From: Acanthaster planci
Lineage: Eukaryota > Echinodermata > Asteroidea > Valvatida > Acanthasteridae
Reading direction: 5' to 3'
Assembly (NCBI RefSeq): GCF_001949145.1
Contig: NW_019091505.1
Span: 194,059-258,058 of the forward strand
Length of the DNA: 64,000 bases
This document shows positions 10,952 to 24,316 of this stretch, piece by piece. A program made the translations under genes and the position numbers. Positions within the stretch are counted from its first letter, which is position 1. The number at the start of each line of letters is the position of its first letter. Under the pieces are notes generated by a model. It worked only from the letters and a program-made list of their open reading frames with translations, was not told the origin of the DNA and made no database searches.

Positions 10952-13663
10952 AACTGCATGGGTAAGAAGCGACACAATGTGATACATAATTTTTTTCTGC
11001 CTAAAATGCCCCTAAACCGTAATCAAAGCGTATACCATGACATGGTCCAATATGCCCGCCAAAGTAGAACACACAATTCTATCTCCTTCCTATAACTCCC
11101 TCTCGAATCCTGCGCTGCGTTACCTTCTACGTTATGCTATTCAAATCGGATGTAGCCTTCGATTTCAGTATATTTTAACAATGTTACGTGATAAAATAAG
11201 GATCCACCAAACTGATCATCTTCTTCAAGTTGTTTCAGTCGTTGACTTGTTACTGCGTTCACAGTATTGTGAGAAAGTTACCTTGACGATTTCGTCGGCT
11301 GAAAATTCATATAGCAACAAGTCACATTCCACAGAAAAGAACAGTGGTCTAATTCATAATGACTGCTATGGTGACAGGACGACGACTTCAAGTTAATTGA
11401 CAATAGGCGACCGAATTAAGAAATAAGACATGACCAATTGAGTAACATTTCAGTTTGACAGAGTTGTTTCTTCAATACCTGCCATCAATATGTTATTACA
11501 GAGGGACCAGGAGTTATCTTAATTCTCACTGAGGTTGTATACTTGAGTTCCTTCTGAAAATAAATCCAGGTCATTAAGATATTCCTGGAATTTCGAACTT
11601 GCTCAAATATACAGTGCGAGCAGTAGTACTCCAAACTTGACATGCTGTGATCTGAGCTTTGACAGGCTTGTAACCGCAAAACAATTATGCTGATGTGTTT
11701 TGTGCAATTAAAAGAGCAGATTTGTTGTGTTCTGCACTTCAGAAATTACCCAGAAAAGTATTTATTTCGGGAGCCAATTTGGGTTTGAAGTAATTGGTTA
11801 CCAAACATTCTGTTTTCGGCTTAAGTAGATACCGGTACAGCCCTAATCCGGAAATTCTGTCTTAATTTCCAAAACTAGATACATAATTCAAGATATGAAG
11901 TGACGCGGATTCCTAAGATACATATGCTCATCATAAACAGTGTTGATCTTCAATATTATCTTCAGTTCACTAACATACATGATCAAAATTATCATGGTTT
12001 TATGACCCAGTGATCAAGCTGGAAGGAAACACCCCTCGCGTTAGTCTGCAACCAACAAAAACACATTACCAGCCTTGTGGTCGCACTTGCTATACACACA
12101 GAATCGGGACTTTATCACATTTTCAGGAAAGCTTATATACCGCGTTTAGATTTCCATTATCAGGACGAGATGACATTTTGGCTTATATATTATCAGCCTG
12201 ACATCGCTAAGGTACACTGCAGTATATATTGTAGCCGTGGAGAGCTGGGGGAAATTCATGAGCTGGCCCCGTTATTTGGCAATTGTCTCCAGTCCACACA
12301 TTATTTATTCAACCTCAGCGAATTTTTGTTGGGGTTGCGTGCGCGCGATGGCGAGAGCATGCAAGACAGAGTAAGCGTGGGAAAAAGGCAAACAAAATAT
12401 AGCCATAATGAGAAACAGCGCGTAATCTACACCCATCCATCAATGGAACAGTGTTAAAGGCGGGAACTATGCTTGAGTTAGGAGCACCACCGACATACTG
12501 TATGGCTCGCCAAAAACAATCAGGAACTTCGTAACGATTTTATCTTGGGGGTAGAAATCTGACCGCTACTGCCACCGTCATCATAATAATGTGGTGGGTT
12601 TTACACTGGATATTCCTGCGTAGAAATGCCATGTTGAGTCGCTTGCTTGTAGCTCAACTATTAACATTATACACCCCCAAAAACAGTACATAATTAATCT
12701 TAGAGCCGCGAAACATGCACACTGTACAAAATTATTTATCTTAAAAAGGATTATTATGGAAAATGCATTCCAGAATCAGTTTACCTTGAAGAAAGTATGT
12801 TCGTAATAATAATCCAAGATTACGGAGAAAAAAGAACTTTTGAGGGGCTCGTTCCTTTCAGGATTATTTTTGGAAAAAATTCTTATGAATCTTTCGATTA
12901 TCTTCATGAAAAAATCATGATGACTTGAATTCTAAACACGACTGATTATCAAATCTCATCGATGTATAGTCTATAGTCTCCAGTCTAGTCTGCGCCCCGA
13001 ATTCCTCTGATCAATTTGAATTTAAATTGTCACTTCATCGTTCCTATAAATCAAGGTTTGCCATTTTGCGTTGGCTTTAGGATTTATTTGGTTGAAGTCA
13101 GGGTTATCATGAATGCACAGTTACCCATCAAAGTCAGTTCTCTCGTTCAAGTAATTCTCACTAAGAGAGTAATTGGTTGATACATTACACTTCACAAAAT
13201 ACGGGGGTGATAATGCGTGGTATACTAACGCAAAGGGCAGAAGTACAATGCGATAAGTACAACACCCACTTGCTCTCTTTAAATACCTACATATTGCGTC
13301 CCCTAACGAAATCGGGGAGCACTTAAAACTCAGTGAACTATTTTTAACCTAGTATTTATAACAACCGTCAACAAATCCACTAAATTTGCTTTCAGACAAA
13401 AGTTTAGTCATTATTTAAAATCTTCTGCTATTGATGACAATGATTGAAGTTGTTGCTGCCATCAGTAGAGTTTGATTAATATAAAGTACGTCTTCTTTGC
13501 GTATGGTATTCAGAATTCCATGCAATATATTCAGACTACTTGTTGAAATACGTGTGTATTTACGTTTGGCCCACCGTATGACAATCATTAAAGTTCCGAC
13601 AGACGCAGCTCAACATTAATGTCCCGCACGTAGACTAGCAGGAATGATTAGCGATAGACACTA
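10952..13663. other. Gene-free stretch
   Basis: No recognisable exon, RNA gene or mobile element. Open frames at 11037-11396 (119 codons) and 12077-12457 (126 codons) have no family resemblance and no repeated or conserved-looking motif. The region is AT-rich. Confidence 0.4.
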
Positions 13664-13739
13664 AGCTGGTAACCGGCCCAAACACTTCACAATGCTGCCG
13701 GAGCTGGTAGCCATCCAAAATACGTCACATTGTTGCCGG
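13664..13739. repeat. Two-copy 38-bp tandem duplication
   Basis: Unit 1 (13664-13701) and unit 2 (13702-13739) both start AGCTGGTA, carry TCACA followed by TG at the same offset, and end TGCCGG. They differ by scattered substitutions but have equal length and no gaps. It is an old tandem duplication. It is not in a recognised gene. Confidence 0.75.
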
Positions 13740-16700
13740 ACGAAAAGTCCCAATATGAGAGGCCGCCAAGTTATTAAAAAAAAGAAAAGAAAAAAAGTGG
13801 TGTTGACACAATTTTTGTTGAAAGGCAAGAAAGATAGCAAGATGTGACCGAGAAAAGTCAAGCATCACTTGTGGGAATTCCCATGTCTACTCTTTGCAAC
13901 GCTCTATTGCTTGAAACGTCCTGCCAAAATACACGCTAGATGCTGTCATCAAACAATAGTGTGGTACCGCTGATGTCTCAAGAAAAAATTTTAAGGATTA
14001 TTGATCCAAGCCTTCTTTGAACCACACTGGCGCAGCTTACCCACTTTAGATTTTTGTCGTACGTTTCCTCTAAATATGAATAATTTAGCAATTTTTCAGG
14101 GACTGGTGGCGAGTCTAAATACTGTACCACGTGCTCCCTATCATTACAATAAGCCGCAGAGCAGGGACACCAAATATTTATATCCTGTTCATATTTCGTT
14201 TGATAATCCAGCTAATGATGGACCGCTATCTGTATTCCCCATACGGCGTAAGGTGATATACATGAGGACATTGTTGGTATGCGTGGAGGGTCGTAGTTAC
14301 CAGACAGTCGATCGGAAATGGCTGTGCTTGCCCCGTAGCTTCTGCATCTTATCAAAGTAGTCGACGCACAAACAGAGGGCCTTACCAACAACGCAGCAGG
14401 GACTCTCTTCTTAATCGCCATGTCTGCGGATGGATATTAAACAAAACAGCTTGACACTGTTTTCATACCCTATTTAACGGCCTGCATGCATATACGTTGT
14501 TTCATTAAACTTCATCTCAATCTTCCAATGGTCCTTTCATCAGAAATCGCCACCTCACCTCGTTACTAGCTTAATGCCGTGAACTACTTGTTCAACCTTG
14601 ACATTTTAGGTACATGACGAAGAGCTTAATTCACAGAGAGTTGGTGTTACCTTGGTGTTACGTAGGCCTACAGTTTTGTTTTGTGTGGAGTTTTTATTGA
14701 TGATTTTCTATGTAAGAGTATCTGCAAAATGTCAACGTGTGATGTCTTTTCACAATTTTGTCATGGTTTGTGTAACTCCTTTCTGGCCGATTGGGCTCAG
14801 CTGATGTCGATTCGGTCCAGTTTGGCTTGGCTTTGTTTAGGTTGGTTCGGTGTTGTGTTTTGTGGCTCTTACAATCGCGTCTTGTTTTATTCTTCTCGAT
14901 TGTTTGATTATAAGATATGTTGCTGGTTTGGTCGGTTATTCCTGGAGGAACAGTCATTCAGCAAGCGATCTATGCAGGCATTGTTTCCCATTTCGTACAT
15001 ATTTGCGATTTTTTTTACCCTGAATTTAATAACCTTTAGCATGGACTCTGAATAAAACGTTGATTTGCTAATTGCTTTCAAATGACGGGCTTGGTTTGAG
15101 AGCTTGGACAACTCGGTAAATTGTTTCTCGTCGTCGACTTATTCCTGTTCGATATCAAGTCTGACCGCGACCCCAACGCTCGATGAAAATCAGTTCTGCA
15201 GAGAGCTCTTCGACCGTATTCTGGTCACGTTAAACGGCAGCAAATAAAAGTTCATTAAACCTTCTTGGCGGCATGTTTGTGACATCTTGCATAATGTCAA
15301 GTACACATACAAAGAAGCACAGCCTACATGCCTATTCCGTATGGAGTGATTCCCTGGCAGTGTGATTCGATGCTAGTTGTTTTGTCCACTGAACTCATTG
15401 ACAACCAGCAAGAGTTATGAATAAACAACAGTGTATCTGGATCAAGGTAAAATTCAATTAACTATATTCATGTGTCGAACATCTTGAATTGAAAGTGAGG
15501 TTAAAATTTTGGGGAACCTGACAGTAAAAATAACGGTGACGAAATAAAAGTTCATACAAATTCATGCCCATTTTTGTAAAGAACAGTTGAGATAAATTTT
15601 TATCTAATTTTTTCTGAACCCCAACTAGTCTGGAACCACCCCATTTAACAGATTACATTCAACGTGACGGATTTGGGGAACAAGATAAAAAAAATAGCTC
15701 CCCGTGACTAATTCCTGAATAATACAGGAATCGTTTTACAAAGGCTCTTTGGGGGATTAGTCCAAAGTTAAGGCACGTGGTTGCTTATCAATAAGAGAAC
15801 AATGTTGCAGTCTTCAGTCGACAGTGACTAAATAAAATATTAGATTAACCGTGATTCGAAAGCATAATCACAACCGCTGGAGTGCAATTTACCTGTACAT
15901 AGTATTTAGTGTCCCAAATGCTCGGACTGTATCTCTGTTATTTTCCAAAGCCTAAATGAGACGGTTCATGAGCGTAGAGTGAATTAGGGGAACGCCTTCT
16001 AATTTTGTCGTCCCTCGCCTGCAAACAACAAGAAGACGAGCGAATATCGACTATTCGGCCAATGTCCAATGAAATAAGAGAAAGAAGTGCAGTATTTCGA
16101 TAAATACTTTTCGTGAATAGTTTGCTCCTTTAATGACAGACGAATAAGACATCAACGTCACGCTATAACCCAGAGAACATGGCGTCAGAGATCAGTGCTT
16201 GTTATTAAAGGTGTGTCATATTCATTGCAATTTGTGGATTGATTAGGATCATCAGCATTCCAAGGCAATATCACGGTCATTGGATGGAATGGCAGTTGTC
16301 TGAAATGAGGGTGCATATCAATATAAACCCATATCAAAATAGAATGCAATGTGGAAGCGGTTTAAACATGAAGGACATAGACTTCCCACAGTTTATCTGG
16401 ATGTTTCTTTCTGTTTTGGTTAGCATCTTTTTAAAAAATGACAAGCCTTGTGTTATATGCTGAGTGTCTTTCAGGTAGCGATTGACATTTTTCACATCAT
16501 TAGACTCGATACATTATCATGACATTGGATAACACAAACAGAGTGACAAATTGCCACTTGCGGGGAACGCATTACGTCATGTCATACCTTGATGATAAGA
16601 TGCGCCAATAATGCTGAGTGAAAAACCGACCCCTCAATGGACAACTAGAATGTAATCTTATTATAGTCTCGAAGATAATCGTTAATGTTACTTCCTTGTG

Positions 16701-17192
16701 CTAGTCCACCTGCATGTCCCAATTCGACGGCCGCCTAGGTAAACCGAGTTAAGCAATTAATAAAAACGGTGTTGTGAATTGATGAGTAGAAGTGCATGTG
16801 CCGTGTTGGCCAGCGGCGTGATGGTGTAATGGCGTCATTCCCAGGTACGTCCAGCCAGGCCATAACCCTCCTAGGGCTGTACTGGAGTGACACTAATGAC
16901 TACCTATAGCACTGCATCAACGATGCTTGCTTACAATAACACCAATACCCCAGAATCTTTTCTTAAGAGTAAGTGAGCTCGTAACGGTAGGTGAAATATT
17001 GGTTGGCCTATTATTTCAAACTGAATGTAGCTACATGTACATTATGTTTCAACCAAAAATGAAGACTCGGACCCAGCGGGGAAGTGACGTTCGTTGGTGA
17101 AGTCACGAGGCAGTTAGAGGGCGTTTTACCCTGCATTTAATATTTGATTTTCAAATTAATTTATTTTAATGCTAAATTCAACACTTTGTAGC
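13740..17192. other. Gene-free stretch
   Basis: No supported gene. Frames at 14001-14360 and 14681-15055 (119 and 124 codons) show no conserved domain I recognise. The second is rich in Phe, Cys and Leu from a T-rich strand, which is what a chance frame looks like. One TACATGTA lies at 17032-17039. Confidence 0.4.
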
Positions 17193-17882
17193 TCACTCTG
17201 TGAACAAGGCGCCTCTTGTGTGGGCAATAAATTGGCTTAATGCTGTAGACGTTGGCATCACTTGCGCCTTTGGCCATCTTTGTCCCGCAGGGAGTGCGAC
17301 CAAGCAGTCAGCGACGAATTGAATTTCTGGCCTGTCGCGCTCCGATCGCTGCCAAGCCGAAAAGTGCGTCAAAGTCCTGGACCGATGACAACTCGGATAG
17401 CTTGATTCCTGCTTCGCCTCGACACCTTCCATGCCCCTCTTAATTAATTTCCAACTGATAAATGGGGTATGAGAGACGGGGACGAAACCAACGATTATGC
17501 ATCCCCTTGGAGTCATAGCAGACACCTGCCGCGTGCTTACCTCGCATGACCAATTTGTGCACCCATAAACAAATCTAGGCACATCGCCGTGTAAATGAAG
17601 TCTCCTTGTTTGCGCGCGCACGCCCTCTTGAACCAAATCCCACCGCGAAAAGGTGGCATTAGCCGAGCCGCACAAATATGGGTCGCAGCTACGAGTAAAG
17701 ACAGACTCTCCTCCCCATGATGCATTGCGTTGGGACTGCGCACTCACTCTGACGTCATTCACGATTGTTCGCAGGAAGGCTTTACCGTGGTGAAATTGGT
17801 CTACAGCAGAACACAATGATTTGCCAATCTGCGCAAGCAGCAACTGACCATAAACAACTTTGAAGCAAAGGATGCAAGGCAC
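17193..17882 (-). other. Unrecognised 229-codon open frame in a GC-richer island
   Basis: This is the longest ATG-initiated frame in the window outside the GAP exon and outside frames that run through the N gap. It sits in an island that is clearly richer in GC and CpG than its flanks. The predicted peptide has no signal peptide, membrane segment, repeat or motif that I recognise. Its composition (mixed Cys, Trp, Arg and Ser) looks like translated non-coding DNA. Shorter frames open across the same bases in other frames, consistent with low stop density from high GC. The island carries a perfect TGACGTCA at 17752-17759. I favour a cis-regulatory or CpG-rich island over a gene, but a lineage-specific single-exon gene is not excluded. 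Confidence 0.25.
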
Positions 17883-19358
17883 TTATGTTGTCCTCGTAGG
17901 CCTATTTGAAAAACAAAAACAATGCACGCTATTACATTAATTGTGTAGGTGTTTATAACATTCGACCGTATTCTTGCTCAATTCGCGACCTAGCTGTGCA
18001 CCTATTACAGTAAACAGTGCCATTTATCATTTTAGGGCCCAGCCTTGGATGTAGCATGGTAGATATTAGTGAAAAAGAAACGCAAATGTGACAATGGCGA
18101 GAGGTTTCCTCTGGCGAGAATACCGTAACAGACTCGAACGACCTGCATCAGAGACTTTCATTACAACGCGAATGAGATGCACAGCACAGAAGCACGGACG
18201 ACACTGAAATTAATCAGACACATCTTGTAGTTCCAACTAAAAAAGGAAGGACACTTTTAAGAATACTTCAAAGATTGTCACTAGTAGGCCTACCTTTTTA
18301 TTCCCCATTCTATCAGTTGTGATGAGTTCAATACAAACTAGAGTTGCGGCTACTTTGAGTGGAAGTAAATTGCGTTAAATTCACCTTGTTACCAAAACGA
18401 CTGAAACGTGAATTGTTAGTTTTTGATTGGCGTGAAAACTTCTGAGGTGCGTTTAATTCTTTGCAAATTCTGACTTAAATTTCGATTAGTTATAAGTACT
18501 GACTCATGACAAGAGTAGAACTATTTAAACAGAGAAATCTCTGCATTTGTGTCAAGATGCGTCATGGTGTTTCTTAATACACTTTAAAAGATGATTATTT
18601 AATTAAGGGTATTGGGAGTCCAATCGTGGTTAACTGACCCCATAGGGTTTAAGTTAGTTCTTTACCATGTTTACTCACTTGAAGTCAACTTACTGATGCT
18701 CCCGTCAGTTTCTCGACTGCCCGGAAGATGTAGCAGAGAGAAGTATTAGACCTTTCACAGAAATGAAAGCAAAACGCTACTCAATGTTCCTGAAATAAGT
18801 CGATTAAGATCTCAAGCTCACTTTAAAAAACCGCACTAGTTCATCCAAACAGTTTACTATCTACTTACGATAGCAAACTCTACAGGCAAGCCAGCATGCA
18901 GGGCAAAGCGTGTGTTATTGCGAGAAATCGTTCACCCCGGATGCGAGTTCGTCCAAAAACAATGCACTGTGTACGTCAGGGAAACCCGAGGCTCGTATTT
19001 CTCTCATCATCTACGGCTATTTGGAGGGGTACTTAAATTGCTACGCCATGCAGTGCACGTGGCGTGGCGTATTTGATGGAGGAAATGTTGCTGAATTCCA
19101 AATCTTCTCTTCAAACAATCACTTCAGTGAGTCAATCCCTTGCATTCATGCAGCATGTACGTCACTGCACCAAGACAAATGGAACCGTTGCCGACTTCTG
19201 GTTCGTCTTCTGAGTCTCCTCTCATTTTTGTCAGCCAGTGTCTAATTTATTTACTGGCCATATATTCTCAGCATTCGTGAATTGTGAAACTTGTTTGCCA
19301 AAACGCAGAAAACGGTACCTCGTGTCCAACCTTACGGAATTAGTAGACATGACGATGG
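17883..19358. other. Gene-free stretch
   Basis: No supported gene. A 111-codon + strand frame (18910-19245) crosses a patch of more balanced composition but has no recognisable domain. Confidence 0.4.
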
Positions 19359-19498
19359 TGACGTCATTGTAAAGTTCTATCGATTTTAGGAGTAACTTGT
19401 TGTTTTAAGAGGTTCATGGCAAACCATTGATTCAGGAAATACCCAATGCTGGTACAGTCACGTCCTGGCTTATTTGCATTGGGACAATGATGACGTCA
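19359..19498. promoter_or_regulatory. CRE/octamer site cluster
   Basis: Two perfect TGACGTCA palindromes (19359-19366 and 19491-19498) flank a perfect octamer motif ATTTGCAT (19472-19479) within 140 bp. TGACGTCA is the binding site of CREB/ATF-type bZIP factors, and ATTTGCAT of POU-domain factors. A chance cluster this tight is unlikely at this base composition. It would act as a distal element if it serves the GAP gene, whose first coding exon begins 6.8 kb downstream. Function is inferred only. Confidence 0.45.
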
Positions 19499-21534
19499 CT
19501 GTAGTCATAAATATTTATGACTTCATCGAGAATTTGATTGCCTGTGATGACGACTGTTAGACTGTCGAATTGTTACTGTCATGTTCTGTATACAGCTATA
19601 AAATTCTGAACATCAATGTGTTGCTTGGAGCGTTGTTATTTTTGTCCATTACAGTTTCCACTCACGCGTGAAGAGATTTGGGTCGAATTCTGTTCCCACT
19701 GCTTTTGGTAAAATACGAAACGGAACTTTCCTGTTCCACCTGCACGCGATGTTCTGTGGCTGTATTCTGTCACATCTTTGCAAAAATTGTATCAAGCTGC
19801 GAAATTCTATGATGATATTCCAGTTGTCATTCTGCATTGTGCCCCGAAGAAGAGGTGTAAACTTGATGGTTTGTGGTCTGAAGGGATTGCTCTTTACGTG
19901 GCGTCTTACTAGCCTGGGAGTATTTCATTTTGCCTCCCACATCCAGGGCATTGCTACCGCGCAGAGAGACTGGCCTTATCGTCTCGACGGTGAGCCGTGC
20001 ACTCTGAAAACGAGTCGGGTACATGACTTGTTGTTTGCGTGTTGTGACGTAACCTTGCGGTGGTAGTGACGCAGTGAGCCGCGTGACGAGCTAGACCAGG
20101 GTTGGGGGGCTGTAGTTTAGCCGTGCGTCTAGTCCCAACGGAGATCAAGTTCGATCATGGCCTTCCTCCATGGTTCGATTAAGTCTGTTTGGTGGACTGA
20201 AAAGAGGATCGTCAATTAAAATGGCATGTGTAATTGCTTTGCCCTGCAATTAACGCTGGCGTTAGTTGAATGTCAAAGGCTAACGAGTACCTTTTGCGTG
20301 AAAAGAATTGTAGTGAATCGCAACGCATGAAATGTGTCTAATTATTTTTGCTATGTCTTTGTTCTAACATTCATTACAACGTATGCTGACATTTTCGAAT
20401 CGTTTCCAAGTTAAGTTGTGTTTTGAGTAACAATCAGCGTCATATTTAATCAAGTCGTAAGTAATTGAAAGCATTGGTGTTTCAGTAACACTTAGCTGTA
20501 CTTTTCTTAAATTCAACATGCACATTGAGATATGTTTCGGTAAAATTTTATACTGACTTTTTAAAAAACTTTTATTCCTTGTCGATACCTCTAAGTTCAA
20601 AGTCTACAAATGATTTATGTGCGAGCAAGTGGCCCACTGTGATGGTGTGCAGTCACTGATGCACAATCACACTGAACATGGTGGAAGGAAAACCGCAGTA
20701 TTGAAAAGCATTCATATATTAAATGTTCGTATATTAAATGTATTTTATAAAATCCACCTTTGTTACCAGCTCCATTTCGGATGTTTTTCAATCTGAAAAC
20801 TGCAAGACATGTTGCTGCGTTTCACCAATAGCCTCTGTGCTGTTTCCAAACAAAGTGCGCTTTGTGTACGGCAAAATCTGCCCACTCATCTCTTGATCCG
20901 TTCGGAGGTCTGCGGCTCAGTAGCTATGTTTAGCTCCTCACAAGACCGCGAGAAAATCCCGCACTGATGTCAACAGACTTGCTACATGGGCCAGGGACGG
21001 GGGAGCGCTCACTATACCCGTGAACGGCTTACTCTCGCGTGCGCTCTCCCCATTGACCTTTGGGAAGGTGTGGAGAATATTAATTAATGCGGAATCTGTC
21101 GTGACGTCAGTCCTGCAATTTAACCGACGCAGAAAAACGACCTGAGATATACGCGGCGTCGAAGCCACCTCGTGTCAGGCTGCTTAATTTGAATAACTTT
21201 TATCAACGTGTAGATGGTACTCCTATGGTAAGGGCAGACTACAAAAGTATGTCGGCAGCAAATTACAGGGGTTTCATTCATCATTACACACAGTCGCCCG
21301 GCATTGATTGTTGCTCGCCTCCGAACGTTTGATTGCCAAGTTCTCAAAGCACGTTGTGGCACAAAATACACGTTTGCTTGAAAACCATCCAAAGCTAGCG
21401 AATGACGTACACGTGTTGGCAAAACAACATTTGGGGGAGATATATAGATTTGCACTGGCAACACGTTGTGCAGTCAACAAGCTGGTTTGGGTTGAGAAAA
21501 ACAAGTACCGGCTCTGCATATCGGGATAACCCAG
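19499..21534. other. Gene-free stretch with GC-richer islands
   Basis: Two patches of higher GC (about 19900-20180 and 20900-21170) interrupt AT-rich DNA. The second holds a perfect TGACGTCA at 21102-21109 and an AT-only palindrome ATTAATTAAT nearby. Multiple short frames open on both strands here; none is recognisable. A promoter of an unrecognised transcript is possible but not supported by an identifiable coding exon. Confidence 0.4.
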
Positions 21535-21564
21535 TTTTGGGGGCTGCCATATGGCGGCCCAAAA
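21535..21564. repeat. 30-bp near-perfect palindrome
   Basis: The sequence is symmetric about CAT|ATG. The left arm TTTTGGGGGCTGCCAT and the right arm ATGGCGGCCCAAAA pair with one mismatch and a 2-base length difference. It is flanked by more G/C runs (ATCCCCC). It may be the centre of a degraded foldback element or a dimeric protein-binding site. Confidence 0.6.
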
Positions 21565-23509
21565 TCCCCCAATTCAGGCAGCATGCTTGGCCAAATTGAA
21601 GATGTAACGGGTGCACGAGGAGAGGGTCCGTCAGAAGGACAGCAGGAGTGGATTAACGAAAGTAGACAGAGGCTACCCGAATGAGAATTCGGGACCGCAT
21701 GGCGATAGCACATGCTTCGATGATGCTGTTGCAGATATGTAATGGTTAGTCTTTTCTTATTTCAATTTCATACTTGCTATTCGTCTTGCCATAACGTGTT
21801 TCATAATTTGAATTTTAGCGTCTTATCTTTCTGTTTTCGGAATTTCAATTTGTTTACTTGATAAAAATTGCGAAGTTGCAGAGGTAACAACAATAGCTTT
21901 TGACAAATTTCCATTGGATATTACTGACTAAATAGTTGATAGCTTCCTATTGAGAGACACACATTTCATAGTCTGTGCAGTCATCAATAATGTCATATGC
22001 TTATCCGATTTTGTTGACAAAATTAACAAGCTTCCATTTTGCTATTTTTCTTCCCAATCAGAATTTCTGTATTTTTCCCTTTCTCGGTTATGCTCTCATC
22101 TTCATCATCATACAATGAACACTTTCTCTTGGGACTCACTTGCACTCTGTATTATTTCACAAAATGGTGCACATTTTCACACCAACTCCGCACTTAATGT
22201 TGGACTGCTTGAACAAGTTCCAGTTGGAATCTTGTGGCAAGATTGAACATTTCGCTTTATTGATCGTTTCCTTTGAAATGAGTTTACAATAAAAGAAATC
22301 GCCCAAGATTTCATGAACTTCTACCAAATCGCTTGCTGCCTTCCTCTGTTATCTCATATCTGTTCGTTTCTTGGAGGATGTGACAGCGTGTGGTTACATC
22401 TCGTCAACCTAATTTCTTAGAGTTTTTGTAAGGCCTATGCCCATCCTTGAAATGTCACAGTGTATCGACAAATATATCCAACTCCATTTTGAATTGGCGA
22501 TAGTGATGCTTAATATGCGAATTAATAACGTATCTGTGAGTACGGAGTTACAAGCTTAAGCTGTGAATGGATGTTATCGTCTACTGGAGACTGTGTACAC
22601 TTGGGCTCTCATCTCACAAGTGCTCTGTAGGCTCTTCAACGTTCCAAGAGTCCAGGTTTATTTCTACTCCCCCTCCTTTTTTCAAATTTAGTCCTTTCGC
22701 TGTGTTTGTTGGACCACACCTTGTCAGTGACCATGATGCTTTACGGTCAGTGATGTGTTCACTTGGATTCACTTGATGGGGATGACGTGCAAATTCCTTC
22801 TGTGATGTGCTTTCAGTCGGCCGTTTCTCTTTTAAGTTAGCACCAAATGCTGCGTATATCACAAGACTTGGAGAGAGAATTAATTTGCGTGTAACTGAGA
22901 CTTTTTGCCAAAGAATCTACTGACAAAAGAATTAGCGTGCAAAACCTCAATCGGATGATAAACATGGTGAAAATTGGAGAAACTATTCTGGATTGCAAAC
23001 GAATAATTAGATTACCATGAAAGCTAGATGATTTCTCCGTATTCGATAATTACGGCACAATTTATCAACTGAGTACAACTAATTTAATCAATATTTCCTT
23101 TTTCTTAAAATGAGCCAATTGATGGGGAGGAATTCCGAGAAACTGTTTTCCCTAAATTAAATTGGGTTTTCGTCAGTGTTGCTCAGTTCGTTGTACAAAT
23201 TTGTATAGCGCCCTCTACATGTGGTTGACAGCAAGTTTGGCAATTTCACTCTTGGCTGCAATTCTCGCACTGTACATGGTCACTGAAATCTCGTACAATT
23301 ATTTCATGTGAATGGTTCCCCCTGTAATGATAAATGAAATCAGCTATTGATAACGAGTGGTGTGACCATACCCATGAGCCTTGTCCAAAATGGTCAACTA
23401 GATAGTCCTAATCATCTATCGTTCGGGCGGTGTTAGTCGAACTATGGCTGTCGTCGCTCGAACTTGCCCAAAGTTTACACATTGCTGCTACTCTTCAAGC
23501 CACCAAGGT
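21565..23509. other. Gene-free stretch
   Basis: No supported gene. Composition is AT-rich, with a T-rich + strand around 21950-22400. Frames of up to 98 codons (21950-22246) show nothing recognisable. Confidence 0.4.
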
Positions 23510-24316
23510 TTAACAACGCTGAAAGAGCCGGGGCAGATTTTGTCCACCTCAACATTTTCTCCGATATCACAGTATTGCTTTTATCTTTACGAGCTTAGCC
23601 TTTGGGAATTTGTCCAGTAACTCTTTGCGGTCATTTTGACATCACATTTGTGAAAATTGAAGCTACCGTTCTTGTGCAGCGCCCATTTTCCCGAAACAAG
23701 TCAGCCAATAATACATATACCATGTCACCGCCGTGATTAATGCAAGCGGGCTAGCAGGCGAGTGACCTTGAACTTCAAATGACCATAACAACAAAACAAT
23801 ATAATTGGGTTGAAACTTCACACAATTGTACTGATGAGGAGTGTCTTTCCCGAGGTGAGATAGCCAAAAATAACCATCAAAGAGCCATGTTATTTGGAAC
23901 ACACACACATACACAAAGACTGGGGGAGGGATTCCGGCCCCTATAAGAACTCGGTTGTGATAGGTCTGATTTTCGTGACACTTGACGTGCCATATACAGA
24001 CCCTCTTTATCATTACAAGAGTGAAGTTTAAACCCCAATTTATGGATTTGTTGTGACGGTCATTGGAAGTTCATGGCTACATGCATGCCAGTGCGCGTGC
24101 ATTGGGCACCACAGTGGAAAAGTATACAGTTTTGGGCTGACTCGTCTGTGCGAGAACGATATGTTTGATTTTTACAAAAATGGTGTTAAAATGACCGCAA
24201 AGAGTTACTTTAAAAACTCATAAAGGCTCGACGTTTGAGAGAAAATGCAATGCGGCGATATCGGAAAAAATGTTGGGGGGTGGGGCGGATTCCGCCCCCG
24301 GCTCTTTTAGGGTTAA
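23510..24316. mobile_element. About 800-bp foldback element with about 190-bp inverted arms
   Basis: The left arm (about 23510-23706) and the reverse complement of the right arm (about 24135-24316) share ordered blocks: TTAAC, AAAGAGCCGGGG, CAACATTTT, TCCGATATC, GTAACTCTTTGCGGTCATTT, and AGTCAGCC at the inner end. The arms have diverged by substitutions and small gaps. The roughly 430-bp centre encodes nothing recognisable (a 116-codon minus-strand frame has no known domain), so the element is non-autonomous: a long-arm MITE or foldback, or two inverted copies of one repeat. The outer G/C-rich motif (GCCGGGGGCGGAATCCGCCCC region, about 24279-24300) is itself a small hairpin in the right arm only. 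Confidence 0.82.

Noticed and set aside
14681-15055. 124-codon Phe/Cys/Leu-rich frame suggesting a membrane protein
   Set aside because: Its hydrophobicity follows from a T-rich strand; no recognisable family, and a shorter frame opens on the opposite strand over the same bases.
23831-23870. CTGATGAGG as a hammerhead box 1
   Set aside because: No GAAA box follows at a suitable distance.
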